Source: Sphingopyxis sp. (lineage in GTDB: Bacteria; Pseudomonadota; Alphaproteobacteria; Sphingomonadales; Sphingomonadaceae). Taken from it: 64,000 nucleotides of DNA. A program made the position numbers and the translations under genes. Of this stretch, positions 1 through 8,797 are shown one piece after another. Positions within the stretch are counted from its first letter, which is position 1. Each line of letters opens with the position of its first letter. Location of the stretch: positions 62,001 to 126,000 of the forward strand of contig NZ_JAEULM010000023.1 in the NCBI RefSeq assembly GCF_016793825.1, in the 5' to 3' direction. The notes beneath the pieces were generated by a model. It saw only the letters and a program-made list of their open reading frames with translations, did no database searches and was not told where the DNA came from.

Positions 1-213
1 CCGCCCGATGCGAGCTATCCGGGTGCCTATGCATTTTTTTCGGTCCTGAGTTCGCATCCGGGAATTGCCGGCACATGTGGCGGGATACTGGTTTATCGCG
101 TTGCCGAAGGTAAATATCAGATTTCGCAATATGATGTGCGTTATGTATCGCAGAAGCTGATCGACGAAGAGGGGATGAGTGACGAAGAACTGGATCGTCT
201 GTGCCGGCGTTAG
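1..213 (+). CDS. 3' end of an unidentified protein (partial)
   Basis: An open frame runs from the window edge to a TAG stop at 211-213 and encodes the last 70 residues of a protein whose start lies outside the window. The fragment has a hydrophobic middle section with the sequence TCGGILVYRV and an acidic C-terminal tail (DEEGMSDEELDRLCRR). Codon use is normal for this genome. I do not recognise the family. It lies 63 bases upstream of alaS on the same strand. Confidence 0.6.
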   Translation, partial: PPDASYPGAYAFFSVLSSHPGIAGTCGGILVYRVAEGKYQISQYDVRYVSQKLIDEEGMSDEELDRLCRR

Positions 214-276
214 GGGATGGCCGCGGGTTCGCGCGTAGTGCTTGAGAAAAGCGCTGTCTCGCACTAGATCGCGCGC

Positions 277-2934
277 ATGACATCGACCAACGACATTCGC
301 CGCTCTTTCCTCGACTATTTCGGGGAGACGGGGCACCATATCGAACCTTCGGCCCCGCTGGTTCCGTATAACGACCCGACGCTGATGTTCGTCAACGCGG
401 GGATGGTTCCGTTCAAGAATGTCTTCACCGGGCTTGAAAAGCGCCCTTACAGCACGGCGACCTCGTCGCAGAAATGCGTGCGGGCGGGCGGCAAGCACAA
501 CGACCTCGACAATGTCGGCTATACCGCGCGCCATCACACCTTCTTTGAAATGCTGGGGAATTTTTCCTTTGGCGATTATTTCAAGGAGCAGGCGATCCAT
601 CACGCCTGGACGCTGATCACCAAGACCTGGGGCCTCGCGCCGGAGAAGCTGACCGCCACCATCTATCACACCGACGATGAAGCCTTCGACCTTTGGAAAA
701 AGATCGCGGGCCTTCCTGAAGATCGCATCATCCGCATCCCGACCAGCGATAATTTCTGGTCGATGGGCGATACCGGGCCGTGCGGCCCGTGCAGCGAAAT
801 CTTCTATGACCATGGCGACCATATCTGGGGTGGGCCTCCGGGATCGCCGGAAGAAGACGGCGACCGCTTCGTCGAGATATGGAACCTGGTGTTCATGCAA
901 TATGAGCAGTTGCCGGGCGGCGAGCGGCTCGATTTGCCGCGGCCGAGCATCGACACCGGCATGGGGCTGGAGCGGATCGCGGCGGTGCTGCAGGGCGTCC
1001 ATGACAATTATGACACCGACACGTTCAAGGCGCTGATCGCGGCGTCGGTAGACCTGACCGGCGTTCCGGCCGAAGGCGCCACGCAAGCGAGCCATCGTGT
1101 CATCGCCGACCATCTGCGCGCATCCAGCTTCCTCGTGGCCGACGGCGTGCTGCCGTCGAATGAGGGGCGCGGCTATGTGCTGCGCCGGATCATGCGCCGC
1201 GCGATGCGCCACGCGCACCTGCTGGGCGCGAAGGATCCGCTGATGCATCGGCTGCTGCCGTCGCTGACGGCCGAGATGGGCGCGGCCTATCCCGAACTTA
1301 TCCGTGCGCAGCCGTTGATCGCCGAGACGCTGGAGCGCGAAGAAACGAAGTTCCGCCAGACGCTCGATAAGGGTCTTCGCCTGCTGGACGAGGCGACGGT
1401 TGGCATGGGCAAGGGCGATACTTTGCCCGGCGAAGTCGCGTTCAAGCTGTATGATACCTATGGCTTTCCCTATGACCTCACCGAAGATGCGCTGCGAGCC
1501 GGCGATATCTCGGTCGATCGCGCGGGCTTCGATGCGGCGATGGCGCAGCAAAAGGCGGCGGCGCGCGCGGCCTGGAAGGGAAGCGGGGACAAGGCTTCGG
1601 ACGAAATCTGGTTCGACCTTGCCGAAGCGAACGGCAGCACGGAATTTACGGGCTATGGCGCGACCGCGGGTGAAGGCGAAGTCATCGCGCTCGTCAAGGA
1701 CGGCGTTCGGGTTGACGAGGCCAAGGCCGGCGAAACCGTCGTCGTGCTGACCAACCAGACGCCCTTTTATGGCGAGAGCGGCGGCCAGATGGGCGACGCC
1801 GGTACGATCGCCACGTTGGAGGGCGCCAAGGCCTTCGTCAGCGACACGGGCAAACCGCTCGGCCGTCTGCACACGCATCAGGCAAGGATCGAGGCGGGCC
1901 GCCTGAAGGTCGGCGATACCGTGCAACTGACCGTCGATGCCGCGCGTCGCGATCGCATTCGCTCCAATCACAGCGCGACCCACCTGTTGCATGCAGCGCT
2001 CCGCAACCGGCTTGGTGGGCATGTGACACAGAAGGGCAGTCTGGTCGCCGAGGATCGGTTCCGTTTCGATTTTTCGCATCCCAAGGCGCTGACGCCTGAA
2101 GAAATCGCCGATGTCGAAGCCGAAGTGAACGCCCAGATTCGCGGCAATGAAGCCGTGACGACGCGGCTGATGACGCCCGAGGATGCGATCGCGGCGGGCG
2201 CGATGGCGCTGTTCGGCGAGAAATATGGCGACGAGGTGCGCGTCCTGAGCATGGGGGCGGCCGACGATCGCAGCTATTCGGTCGAGTTGTGCGGCGGCAC
2301 GCATGTCCGCGCGCTGGGCGATATCGCGTTGCTCAAGATCGTCAGCGAAAGCGCCGTGTCGTCGGGGGTAAGGCGCGTAGAGGCGCTGACCGGCGAGGCT
2401 GCGCGGCAGTGGCTGAACGGTCGTGACGAGGCGTTGAAGGCTGCCGCCGCGGCGCTCAAGACCGCGCCCGACGATGTACCGGCGCGCGTCGCGGCGCTGG
2501 CCGAAGCCCTGAAGAAAGCCGAACGGGAGCTTGCCGACGCCAAAAAGGCGCTGGCGATGGGCGGCGGCGGTGGCGGTGCAGCCGCGGGGCCGGCGATCGA
2601 ACAGGTGGGCGATACCGCCTTCCTTGCGCAGGTTGTCGATGGGCTGGACCCCAAGGAACTGCGCGGCACGGTCGATGGGCTGAAGAAGCAGGTCGGCAGC
2701 GGCGTCGCGATGCTGGTTGCGGTCAACGACGGACGCGCCTCGGTTGCGGTCGGGGTGACCGACGACAAGACAGGCAGCCATAGTGCGGTCGATCTGGTGA
2801 AGGCTGCTGTTGCGGCGCTCGGCGGACAGGGTGGCGGCGGGCGGCCCGACATGGCGCAGGGGGGTGGCCCCGACGGCAAGGCGGCAGACGATGCGGTTGC
2901 GGCGGTGATCGCGGCTCTGGCAGCGACCATTTGA
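277..2934 (+). CDS. alaS: Alanyl-tRNA synthetase
   Basis: Cytosolic class II aminoacyl-tRNA synthetase that charges tRNA-Ala. The 885-residue length is normal for bacterial AlaRS. The N-terminal catalytic domain begins with the family motif [13 protein letters not shown] and includes [13 protein letters not shown] near residue 230. The editing domain carries its zinc-binding HSATHLLH motif near residue 568 and CGGTH near residue 672. A glycine-rich linker (GGGGGG near residue 767) precedes the C-Ala domain. The start is the ATG at 277, without a strong Shine-Dalgarno. The stop overlaps the start of the next gene by 4 bases. Confidence 0.97.
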   Translation: MTSTNDIRRSFLDYFGETGHHIEPSAPLVPYNDPTLMFVNAGMVPFKNVFTGLEKRPYSTATSSQKCVRAGGKHNDLDNVGYTARHHTFFEMLGNFSFGDYFKEQAIHHAWTLITKTWGLAPEKLTATIYHTDDEAFDLWKKIAGLPEDRIIRIPTSDNFWSMGDTGPCGPCSEIFYDHGDHIWGGPPGSPEEDGDRFVEIWNLVFMQYEQLPGGERLDLPRPSIDTGMGLERIAAVLQGVHDNYDTDTFKALIAASVDLTGVPAEGATQASHRVIADHLRASSFLVADGVLPSNEGRGYVLRRIMRRAMRHAHLLGAKDPLMHRLLPSLTAEMGAAYPELIRAQPLIAETLEREETKFRQTLDKGLRLLDEATVGMGKGDTLPGEVAFKLYDTYGFPYDLTEDALRAGDISVDRAGFDAAMAQQKAAARAAWKGSGDKASDEIWFDLAEANGSTEFTGYGATAGEGEVIALVKDGVRVDEAKAGETVVVLTNQTPFYGESGGQMGDAGTIATLEGAKAFVSDTGKPLGRLHTHQARIEAGRLKVGDTVQLTVDAARRDRIRSNHSATHLLHAALRNRLGGHVTQKGSLVAEDRFRFDFSHPKALTPEEIADVEAEVNAQIRGNEAVTTRLMTPEDAIAAGAMALFGEKYGDEVRVLSMGAADDRSYSVELCGGTHVRALGDIALLKIVSESAVSSGVRRVEALTGEAARQWLNGRDEALKAAAAALKTAPDDVPARVAALAEALKKAERELADAKKALAMGGGGGGAAAGPAIEQVGDTAFLAQVVDGLDPKELRGTVDGLKKQVGSGVAMLVAVNDGRASVAVGVTDDKTGSHSAVDLVKAAVAALGGQGGGGRPDMAQGGGPDGKAADDAVAAVIAALAATI

Positions 2935-3407
2935 AACCGACGAAAAAGACGCGGCGCGTCGATCACTCCGAACGGCTGATCGCGGCGCCGCTGCCCGACG
3001 TCTTTGCCGCGTTCACGAGCACGTCGATGTTGGCGCGCTGGTTGCCACCCGAGGGGGCGACCGGGACGTTCGATCATTGCGATCTGCGCGCCGGTGGCGG
3101 ATTCCGGCTGCGGCTGACGTTCGACGACGCGCAAGTCGAAACGAAAGGCGATGACGACAGCGACATCGTTGAGGTGCATATCCCGACGCTGGATGACGGC
3201 CGGCTGATCGTCTGGGAGGTCGAGTTCGAGTCCGACGACCCCCGTTTTTCGGGGACGATGGCGATGCATTGGTATCTGTCGCGAAAGGGCGGCGGTACGC
3301 TGGTGACGATCGATGCGCATCAGGTGCCGCCGGGGATTTCGGCGAAAGACCATCTGGAGGGGCTGAACTCGTCGCTCGCCAATCTGGCGGCGGTGGTGGA
3401 AGGCTGA
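2931..3407 (+). CDS. SRPBCC-family protein (AHSA1-like)
   Basis: A 158-residue soluble protein of the SRPBCC/AHSA1 (START-like) fold, recognisable from the N-terminal '[17 protein letters not shown]' pattern, then '[10 protein letters not shown]' and a C-terminal helix ending [13 protein letters not shown]. Such proteins bind hydrophobic ligands in a helix-grip cavity. The ligand here cannot be predicted. The start is a TTG that overlaps the alaS stop (ATTTGA), so translation is probably coupled to alaS. Confidence 0.75.
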   Translation: MKPTKKTRRVDHSERLIAAPLPDVFAAFTSTSMLARWLPPEGATGTFDHCDLRAGGGFRLRLTFDDAQVETKGDDDSDIVEVHIPTLDDGRLIVWEVEFESDDPRFSGTMAMHWYLSRKGGGTLVTIDAHQVPPGISAKDHLEGLNSSLANLAAVVEG

Positions 3408-3425
3408 CGCCGATTTTGGATCGGA

Positions 3426-3500
3426 TTCGCGCAGAGGCGCAGAGGATAAGCAGCTTGGCGGCTCTGGCGCCCCTCCTTTTCTCTGCGTCTCTGCGCGAAT
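3426..3500. repeat. Long inverted repeat between convergent genes
   Basis: The arms at 3426-3445 and 3481-3500 (ATTCGCGCAGAGGCGCAGAG and its near-perfect complement) form a 20-bp stem with one mismatch and a 35-base loop. Each arm contains tandem GCAGAG units. It sits between the convergent SRPBCC and holin genes, so it may act as a bidirectional terminator or be a copy of an intergenic palindrome family. Confidence 0.7.
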
Positions 3501-3575
3501 ATTGCCTCTCCGCGTGAACGTTCAAAGGCCGTTGCCCCGCCTTTGCGGGGGAACACGGCCAATTTGGTGGTGCTT

Positions 3576-3989
3576 TCAGCCGTTCACGCCTTTCGCCTGA
3601 CCCCATGCCTTTGCCGCGGTGTAGCCGAGATAGCCCGTGCCGAAGAGCGCGTAGAGCGGTTCGGGGATGCCGGCCAGATAGGCGTTCATGCCGTCTGCGA
3701 TGCTCTTTGCCATCTCCGGCCGTGCCGCCGCGATCAAGCCCATCGGGATCGCCCACAGCAGCAGCGTGTACATGACATAGAGAAAGCTGGGCCGCGCGCG
3801 GCTGGTCCATGGGTCGGCGCTGTTGGCTTCGGCGACGATCGCGGTCATTTGCGTCCGGATGGCCTCCATCTCCTGGCTTCCTTCGAGTTTCAGCAGTTCG
3901 AGCTTGGCGCGGTCGCGCGCTTCGGGGTCGGGGATGATCTTGTCGATCAGCTTGGCGACCGGGCCGATTAGACCTTCGATGATGCTCAT
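3576..3989 (-). CDS. GTA/phage-type 3TM holin
   Basis: Small membrane protein of 137 residues resembling the three-transmembrane holins of alphaproteobacterial gene transfer agents (GTA_holin_3TM). A polar N-terminal half (PDPEARDRAKLELLKLEGSQ) precedes a conserved 'ADPWTSRARPSFLYVMYTLL' region and hydrophobic segments. The family makes inner-membrane lesions that release endolysin. Two in-frame ATGs exist. I chose 3989 because AGGAG lies 7 bases upstream of it but only 1 base from the ATG at 3995. The gene follows the endolysin gene by 54 bases on the same strand, forming a lysis cassette. Confidence 0.8.
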   Translation of the reverse strand: MSIIEGLIGPVAKLIDKIIPDPEARDRAKLELLKLEGSQEMEAIRTQMTAIVAEANSADPWTSRARPSFLYVMYTLLLWAIPMGLIAAARPEMAKSIADGMNAYLAGIPEPLYALFGTGYLGYTAAKAWGQAKGVNG

Positions 3990-4043
3990 TTTCATGCTCC
4001 TATTTGGTCAAAGTTCAGTAAAGTTCAGCCCAATGGCGAGCCG

Positions 4044-4619
4044 TCAGGGGGCGTCCAGACCGACGCGGTTGGCGAGCCAGCCGTAGAGGAACGCCTCCTG
4101 ACTCGGGCGGCGTTCGGCGAGGGCGATGTAGCGTTCGCCCTGCAGCGCCTCCATCGCGCGGAGCAGCACGGTCTCGCCGCTCTTGCCGCGCGCCGTCAGG
4201 AAGCCGTCGAGCGCGGACAGCGTGCGCGGGCCGATCTCGCGGTCGACGGAGATGTCGGGATAATCGCGCGCGGCGCGGTTGAGCGCGTTGAGCGCGCGCT
4301 GGAGGAAAGCGGCCGCGGTGCCGGTGCCCATGTTGACGCCGGTGTCAAACAGTTCAGCGGCAATTTTCGAGGCGCGGAGGGCAATCCTGTCGAAGCCGGG
4401 ACGCAGCCAGTAGATGCGGCGATAGATCGATGTCGCTTCGGCGCGTGGCAGGTCGCGCATAGGCCCTTCATAACCCTGCGATCGCGCAACCGCTTCGGTG
4501 ATTCCCCAGCATGTCGGACCGCCGCGATCGGCAGGATGGTTTACATAGCGGCCTTCGCGGTCGATGACGGCATCGATCAGTGCGTCGGCGTCGCAGTTTG
4601 ATGGGTCGCGTTGTGGCAC
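4044..4619 (-). CDS. GH108 N-acetylmuramidase (GTA/phage endolysin)
   Basis: A 191-residue peptidoglycan hydrolase of the glycosyl hydrolase 108 (ZliS/lysozyme) family. The catalytic motif reads REGRYVNHPADRGGPTCWGIT, with the probable catalytic Glu at residue 22. The C-terminal part (FDTGVNMGTGTAAAFLQRALN) matches the peptidoglycan-binding half of the family. There is no signal peptide, so release through a holin is expected, and a holin gene follows directly. The start is GTG at 4619, preceded by AAAGGAG 6 bases upstream; the frame remains open further upstream. The 26-bp block at 4655-4680 lies 35 bases upstream. Confidence 0.88.
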   Translation of the reverse strand: MPQRDPSNCDADALIDAVIDREGRYVNHPADRGGPTCWGITEAVARSQGYEGPMRDLPRAEATSIYRRIYWLRPGFDRIALRASKIAAELFDTGVNMGTGTAAAFLQRALNALNRAARDYPDISVDREIGPRTLSALDGFLTARGKSGETVLLRAMEALQGERYIALAERRPSQEAFLYGWLANRVGLDAP

Positions 4620-4654
4620 GATTCGCTCCTTTGGTTTATTGGATAGTATAAACA

Positions 4655-4680
4655 AACCATATGGGTACATAATAGGAAAG
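4655..4680 (-). promoter_or_regulatory. Candidate GTA control element, copy A
   Basis: Read on the minus strand this is CTTTCCTA, six bases, then ACCCATATGGTT, ending 35 bases before the endolysin start codon. The same two boxes with the same 6-base spacing occur at 34669-34694 before another phage-like gene. ACCCATATGGTT is nearly self-complementary around CCATATGG, as expected for a dimeric regulator site. The TAGGAAAG part on the opposite strand also serves as the likely ribosome-binding site of the gene at 4691, so part of its conservation could have another cause. Confidence 0.5.
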
Positions 4681-4690
4681 GCGTTTCTTG

Positions 4691-5668
4691 ATGCGAGCTT
4701 TGCAGGTGCGCGAATTGCTGCCCGATCACGCCGGCGCGCGACTGGTGGATTTGCCCGAGCCGGTTCCCGGGCCGGGCGAAGTGCGTGTTCGTGTGCGCGC
4801 GGCCGCGGTGAATTTCCCCGACCTGTTGATGACGCGCGGTGCCTATCAGTTGAAGCCCGACCTGCCGTTCGTATCGGGGCTGGAATTTTCGGGCGAGGTC
4901 GACGCGGTGGGGGAGGGCGTGGGCGACTGGCACCCGGGCGACGCGGTGGTCGGCGGCAACCGCTTCGGCGCGATGGCCGAATTTAGCGTCGTTCCGGCGG
5001 TATCGCTGCGGAGCAAGCCTGCCGCCCTTGGTTGGGAGGCCGCCGCCGCCTATCCGGTCGCCTATCTCACCGCCTATGTGTCGCTCGTCCGCTGTGCGCG
5101 GGTGGAGGCAGGCGAATGGGTGCTGGTGCATGGCGCGGCGGGCGGGGTCGGACTGGCGACGGTCGATCTGGCGAAAGCGCTGGGAGCCAAAGTCATCGCG
5201 GCGGCAAGCAGCGAAGAGAAGCGCGGCGCGATCGCGCGGCTGCACGCGCCCGATGCGATCCTTGCGGCCACCCCCGGATTTCGCGAGCAGGTGAAGGCGT
5301 TGACGGCGGGCAAAGGGGCGGACGTCATCTTCGACCCCGTGGGCGGCGACATCTTTGACGAATCGACGCGCTGCATTGCGTTCGGTGGGCGGTTGCTGGT
5401 GATCGGCTTTGCCTCGGGGCGTGTCCCCGAGGTTTCGGTCAACATGCCGCTGATCAAGGGTTTCTCCGTCGTCGGCGTCCGTGCGGGCGAATATGGCCGT
5501 CGCTTTCCGGCGCGCGGAGCGGAGAATGTCGCAGCGGTCGATGCGTTGGCGGCGACTGGTAGAATTCGGCCGCACGTCCACGCCGCGCTCGACCTGGCGG
5601 ACTGGCGCGATGCCTTTGCCATGATCGAGCGTCGCGAGGTTGTGGGAAAAGTCGTGCTTCGTCCGTGA
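4691..5668 (+). CDS. NADPH:quinone oxidoreductase, MDR family
   Basis: A 325-residue zinc-independent medium-chain dehydrogenase/reductase of the quinone oxidoreductase type. The N-terminal GroES-like domain contains AAAVNFPDLLMTRGAY, and the Rossmann domain contains VHGAAGGVGLATVDLAKALG (NADPH-binding AxxGxxG). The family reduces quinones or enoyl substrates with NADPH in the cytoplasm. The ATG at 4691 is preceded by AGGAAAGG. It is transcribed divergently from the endolysin gene, with only about 70 bases between their starts. Confidence 0.88.
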   Translation: MRALQVRELLPDHAGARLVDLPEPVPGPGEVRVRVRAAAVNFPDLLMTRGAYQLKPDLPFVSGLEFSGEVDAVGEGVGDWHPGDAVVGGNRFGAMAEFSVVPAVSLRSKPAALGWEAAAAYPVAYLTAYVSLVRCARVEAGEWVLVHGAAGGVGLATVDLAKALGAKVIAAASSEEKRGAIARLHAPDAILAATPGFREQVKALTAGKGADVIFDPVGGDIFDESTRCIAFGGRLLVIGFASGRVPEVSVNMPLIKGFSVVGVRAGEYGRRFPARGAENVAAVDALAATGRIRPHVHAALDLADWRDAFAMIERREVVGKVVLRP

Positions 5669-5767
5669 CAAGCCGAGGCCGCCTGCCATAGTTTTGCGAC
5701 ATTCCCGACCCCATGTCCGCGTCGGGGCCGTTCGGCACGCCTGCCGATGTGATCAAAAGGACATGAA

Positions 5768-6109
5768 ATGAAGATATTGACGATGATTGCCGTGTCAGCC
5801 GGCTTTGCGTTTCCAGCGATCGCCGCCGCCCAGCCGCCGCAGGACGGCGGCCGGATGTTCGCGATGATGGATAGCAACGGCGACGGTAAGCTCGACAAGG
5901 CCGAGATCACGAAGATGGCCGAGATGCGGGCGCAACGGCAGGGTGATCCCTCGCTTGCCTCGCCCGAGAAGGTCGAGGCGTTCATGAAGCATCTCGACGC
6001 GAACGGCGACGGCTTTGTCGACAAGGCCGAGCTGGAAGCGATGCGGAAGGCGCGGGCTTCGGCTCCGCCGCAGGAAGGGCCGGAGGAGGCTCAGCCGCAC
6101 GCGCATTGA
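5768..6109 (+). CDS. Secreted EF-hand calcium-binding protein
   Basis: A 113-residue protein with an N-terminal signal peptide (MKILTMIAVSAGFAFPAIAAAQ, probable cleavage after AAA) and two EF-hand loops, DSNGDGKLDKAE near residue 36 and DANGDGFVDKAE near residue 79. The tail is rich in Pro and Glu. It is probably a periplasmic calcium-binding protein. Its partner is unknown. AAGGA lies 7 bases upstream of the ATG. Confidence 0.85.
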   Translation: MKILTMIAVSAGFAFPAIAAAQPPQDGGRMFAMMDSNGDGKLDKAEITKMAEMRAQRQGDPSLASPEKVEAFMKHLDANGDGFVDKAELEAMRKARASAPPQEGPEEAQPHAH

Positions 6110-6128
6110 GTCCGGGTTCCCACCCGGA

Positions 6129-6159
6129 GAGGCAGCGGCGCGCGATGCGCCGCTGCCTC
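6129..6159. terminator. Strong hairpin after the EF-hand gene
   Basis: A perfect 13-bp GC-rich stem (GAGGCAGCGGCGC and its complement) with a 5-base loop begins 20 bases after the EF-hand gene stop. There is no T-run after it, so termination is probable rather than certain. Confidence 0.6.
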
Positions 6160-6187
6160 TGGCGCTGCCGATCCGGTCGAGCGCATT

Positions 6188-6445
6188 TTGCCAATATTTG
6201 TATGCGGCGGCGCAGGGCCGAAGCTTTGCTTCGGAAAATCGGGTGAAGTATGCGCCGCGCTTCGGTTATGCGCGCTGATCGGGCTGACGGACCCCGCGCA
6301 GCCGATTGCCGACGCCGTCAGCGCGGCAGGGGCCGATGCGATCGACCTAGACACGATCCCGCTTCTCGCAGCCCCACTGTGGGCAATGTCGCCGAAGGAG
6401 CGCATCCAAATCGGACAGCGGATTCCCTTCCTGCCGTCCGGCTAG
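6188..6445 (+). pseudogene. Possible gene remnant of unknown function
   Basis: An 85-codon frame with no credible start. Its second half (TDPAQPIADAVSAAGADAID to the stop, about 6288-6445) has the GC-rich third positions typical of real genes here and ends just before a good terminator on the same strand. The first half looks non-coding. I read it as the 3' remainder of a decayed or displaced gene at the edge of the accessory patch. The family is not recognised. It could also be chance. Confidence 0.25.
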
Positions 6446-6479
6446 TCAGGGGGGCACCTTCCTTCGCTACCCCCGACTG

Positions 6480-6519
6480 CCCCGCCCACGGTATGCCATG
6501 CGTGGTCGGGGCTTTTTGT
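6480..6519 (+). terminator. Rho-independent terminator
   Basis: GCCCCGCCCACG and CGTGGTCGGGGC form a 12-bp stem with one mismatch, followed by TTTTTGTT on the plus strand. It is therefore oriented for a plus-strand transcript, which supports a former plus-strand gene ending near 6445. It abuts the 3' end of the minus-strand protease gene. Confidence 0.75.
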
Positions 6520-7355
6520 TACCAATCGGGAATTTGCGCTTCCAAATCTTCGATGAGCTTCGCCTTTATGCATAGGCCCAAATTGATGATGTGCGTTACC
6601 TTGGCGACGGGACCAATATTCGTTGGGACCGGCTCTGCGACAATCTGCCCGTTTATCGTTTCGGTGTGTCCGGCATAGAGTACGCCGATTAGTGCAAACC
6701 TCGACCCCACCGTAATTCCATTAGCGGTCGCGAACGAGCCTTCGTTAAGAACGAAGATCGGCGAACCTGACGAGCCTCCGTAGACCGGAATGTCGGCCAA
6801 AAACTCTTTCTTCCCCTGATAGTCGCTAATGTAAGGCGTCGATGTAAGGCCACGGCGCACGACAGGAAAATTGTTCACTGAATCGACTAGTCCGGTGGGA
6901 TATCCGACCATCAATATATCGACCAGCGCGCCGAAATCGGCGACAGTTTGCGCCGAAGGTAGATGCGATTTGTCCAAGCATCGAATATAGGGCTGCCATC
7001 CTTCGGCTTCGCGAGCATGGTTCATAATCCCCACCAGCGGTATGGCCGCTAAGTCCACATTAGGGTCAGGATGACGAAGAATGGGAATCTGTTCTTCGAA
7101 AAATGCGATCAATCTGCCGGGACCGGAAGCGGGCGTTTTGTTTTCATCGGTCGTAACATGGAACGTTAGTCCGACCGTCGCCGCACCATCCAAAACGTGC
7201 TTGTTCGTAACGAGTATCGGAGCTTGCTTGTCACCCTTCTGGAATAGGTAGAAAAAGCCGGTGCCAGCGCCCGTCCAGTTCGTCGTTTTGTCCCTTGCAG
7301 TTAGAATGCGCACCGTCATGTAGCGAAGTTGATCGGATACGCGGTCGCTATTCAT
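6519..7355 (-). CDS. Trypsin-like serine protease
   Basis: A 278-residue protein without a signal peptide. It has a chymotrypsin-fold catalytic triad: His in VTNKHVLDG (near residue 53), Asp in DPNVDLAAIPL (near residue 100), and Ser in VYGGSSGSPIFVL (near residue 196). The GFFYLF and GYPTGLVDSVNNFP segments also fit the fold. Base composition is clearly lower in GC than the neighbours, and no housekeeping partner is adjacent, so it is probably acquired. Cytoplasmic trypsin-like proteins of this kind occur in stress and defence contexts, but no partner effector is visible here. Confidence 0.75.
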   Translation of the reverse strand: MNSDRVSDQLRYMTVRILTARDKTTNWTGAGTGFFYLFQKGDKQAPILVTNKHVLDGAATVGLTFHVTTDENKTPASGPGRLIAFFEEQIPILRHPDPNVDLAAIPLVGIMNHAREAEGWQPYIRCLDKSHLPSAQTVADFGALVDILMVGYPTGLVDSVNNFPVVRRGLTSTPYISDYQGKKEFLADIPVYGGSSGSPIFVLNEGSFATANGITVGSRFALIGVLYAGHTETINGQIVAEPVPTNIGPVAKVTHIINLGLCIKAKLIEDLEAQIPDW

Positions 7356-7493
7356 GTTCTACACTCCGTAACTCTATTCCGTCGCCTCATTGATGCGATG
7401 AACATTCGTCGTTGAACAACGAAAATTTCAAGCAAATCAGCGATGAAATGATTCGCGCGTTCCGAGGCCCACTATTGGGTAGGGAATGGGTAG

Positions 7494-7991
7494 GTGGACG
7501 GCCAACTTAAGTATGCGTTGAAAATCGTGACGGTAATTGCATTGAGCGGCGTGATGACGACAAACGCCGAGGCTGCCGAGTATCTGAGGGAAGTCGCAAG
7601 TAAAGTGTATCAAACTCCCGGCACCGCGCGTGAAATCGCGACCCGAGCCCAAACGTGCATTTCTCAGTACTTAGCGTCGGGTGCTGTCGGCGGCCAACTC
7701 ATTATCAACGCTGATTTGGACGGCGGCATTATCGTCGCTAACAGCGCCATTGAGTATGGTAGCATGCCGCGTTGGAAGATACGAAGTCGCTTCACGTTCG
7801 AAGCGAGAGAAGGGCGCTTTCGTATCCAGCAAACCAACCTCGAGCGGTTCAACGACCAGTTCAACGTAGGTTGGAATCCAATAGGTAAGTGGGCTGGCTC
7901 GCAATGGTGCAAGGCTGAAGAGGCGTTTGTCGGTTCAGCGGCAACCGTTGCGCAATGCGTTCAAAGCAAAGCGGCACGCGACGATTGGTAG
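7494..7991 (+). CDS. Small exported protein, possibly DUF4468-like
   Basis: A 165-residue protein with a probable signal peptide (hydrophobic segment IVTVIALSGVMTTNAEA). The mature part begins with a helix (GTAREIATRAQTCISQYL) followed by alternating beta strands (GQLIINADLDGGIIVANSAI, RFTFEAREGRFRIQQTN). This resembles the small TBP-like DUF4468 domain, by pattern only. It uses GTG at 7494, with 'GGGTAG' upstream as a weak ribosome site. It is divergent from the protease gene and shares its lower GC content. Confidence 0.55.
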   Translation: MDGQLKYALKIVTVIALSGVMTTNAEAAEYLREVASKVYQTPGTAREIATRAQTCISQYLASGAVGGQLIINADLDGGIIVANSAIEYGSMPRWKIRSRFTFEAREGRFRIQQTNLERFNDQFNVGWNPIGKWAGSQWCKAEEAFVGSAATVAQCVQSKAARDDW

Positions 7992-8078
7992 TGGCTGGGG
8001 TAGGGCTTCGCAGCCCGCCCATAGCCTGCCCGAGCGCTGATTTGCGCCGGGTAGGTTTAGCTAAGTTGTTGAAATAAT

Positions 8079-8155
8079 TGGTCGGGACGAGAGGATTCGA
8101 ACCTCCGACCCCCACACCCCCAGTGTGATGCGCTACCAGGCTGCGCTACGTCCCG
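8079..8155 (-). tRNA. tRNA-Pro (anticodon GGG)
   Basis: All four arms fold: acceptor CGGGACG/CGTCCCG, D-stem GCGC, anticodon stem TCACA/TGTGG with loop CTGGGGG (anticodon GGG), and T-arm GGAGG-TTCGAAT-CCTCT. The CCA end is encoded at 8079-8081. The accessory patch at 6.2-8.0 kb adjoins its 3' end, a common insertion position for mobile DNA. Confidence 0.95.
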
Positions 8156-8419
8156 ACCGGCCCTTTTGGGCAGGCGAGGCCCCTAGCGCGGGTTGGGCGC
8201 CGATGCAAGCGGCGATGGGCGATGGAGCGCGCGTGGGCGCAATCTTCGCCCGCGCTCTTGATCTGGCCGTCGAGCTTCCCATTTCGACGGCGCTTGCCGT
8301 GGGGAGGGATGCAGCGACATGTTGCGCGCCACGCCCCTGCGTGATAGGCGCCGCGCCATATTTTTGCTTGGCGTTCCGCTCTGGAACAGCCGATGCTGCA
8401 ACGAGAAAGTCTTTCATTC
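8156..8419. other. Intergenic region between tRNA-Pro and yajC
   Basis: About 260 bases with no convincing gene. It must hold the tRNA-Pro promoter (minus strand) and the yajC-secDF promoter (plus strand). I could not assign either box with confidence. Confidence 0.5.
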
Positions 8420-8749
8420 ATGTCGACTAATCTGCTTCTGACCCAGGCGGCTGGTTCCGGGGGCGGGGCCGCCGGTTTCATCATGCTGGTGCCCTATCTG
8501 CTGATCTTCGTCGTTTTCTGGTTTTTCCTGATCCGCCCGCAGCAGCAGCGGGCCAAGGAACATCGCGCCAAGATCGCGGCAGTGAAGCCCCGCGATCAGG
8601 TCGTGACCGGTGGCGGCATCGTCGGCAAGGTGACGCGCGTCGATGATGATTTCGCCGACGTCGAAATCGCGCAAGGGGTGAAGATCAAGGTCGTGAAATC
8701 GACCATCGCCGACGTTCTTCAGCCCGGCGCAAAGCCCGCGAACGACTGA
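8420..8749 (+). CDS. yajC: Sec translocon accessory protein YajC
   Basis: A 109-residue single-span membrane protein. A short N-terminal section precedes a transmembrane helix (FIMLVPYLLIFVVFWFFLI) and the family signature RPQQQRAKEHR, then a cytoplasmic domain with VVTGGGIVGKVTRVDDD. YajC joins SecD and SecF in the complex that assists SecYEG. The ATG at 8420 gives the usual short N-terminus; the frame stays open to 8393. secD begins 48 bases downstream, so the three genes form an operon. Confidence 0.95.
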   Translation: MSTNLLLTQAAGSGGGAAGFIMLVPYLLIFVVFWFFLIRPQQQRAKEHRAKIAAVKPRDQVVTGGGIVGKVTRVDDDFADVEIAQGVKIKVVKSTIADVLQPGAKPAND

Positions 8750-8797
8750 GACCCCGGCGCCGCGGTCGCGGCGCCGCCAGACTGACCGGAACATATC

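Noticed and set aside
8079-8155. Attachment site duplication for an island at tRNA-Pro
   Set aside because: I saw no second copy of the tRNA 3' end and no integrase in the neighbouring 2 kb.
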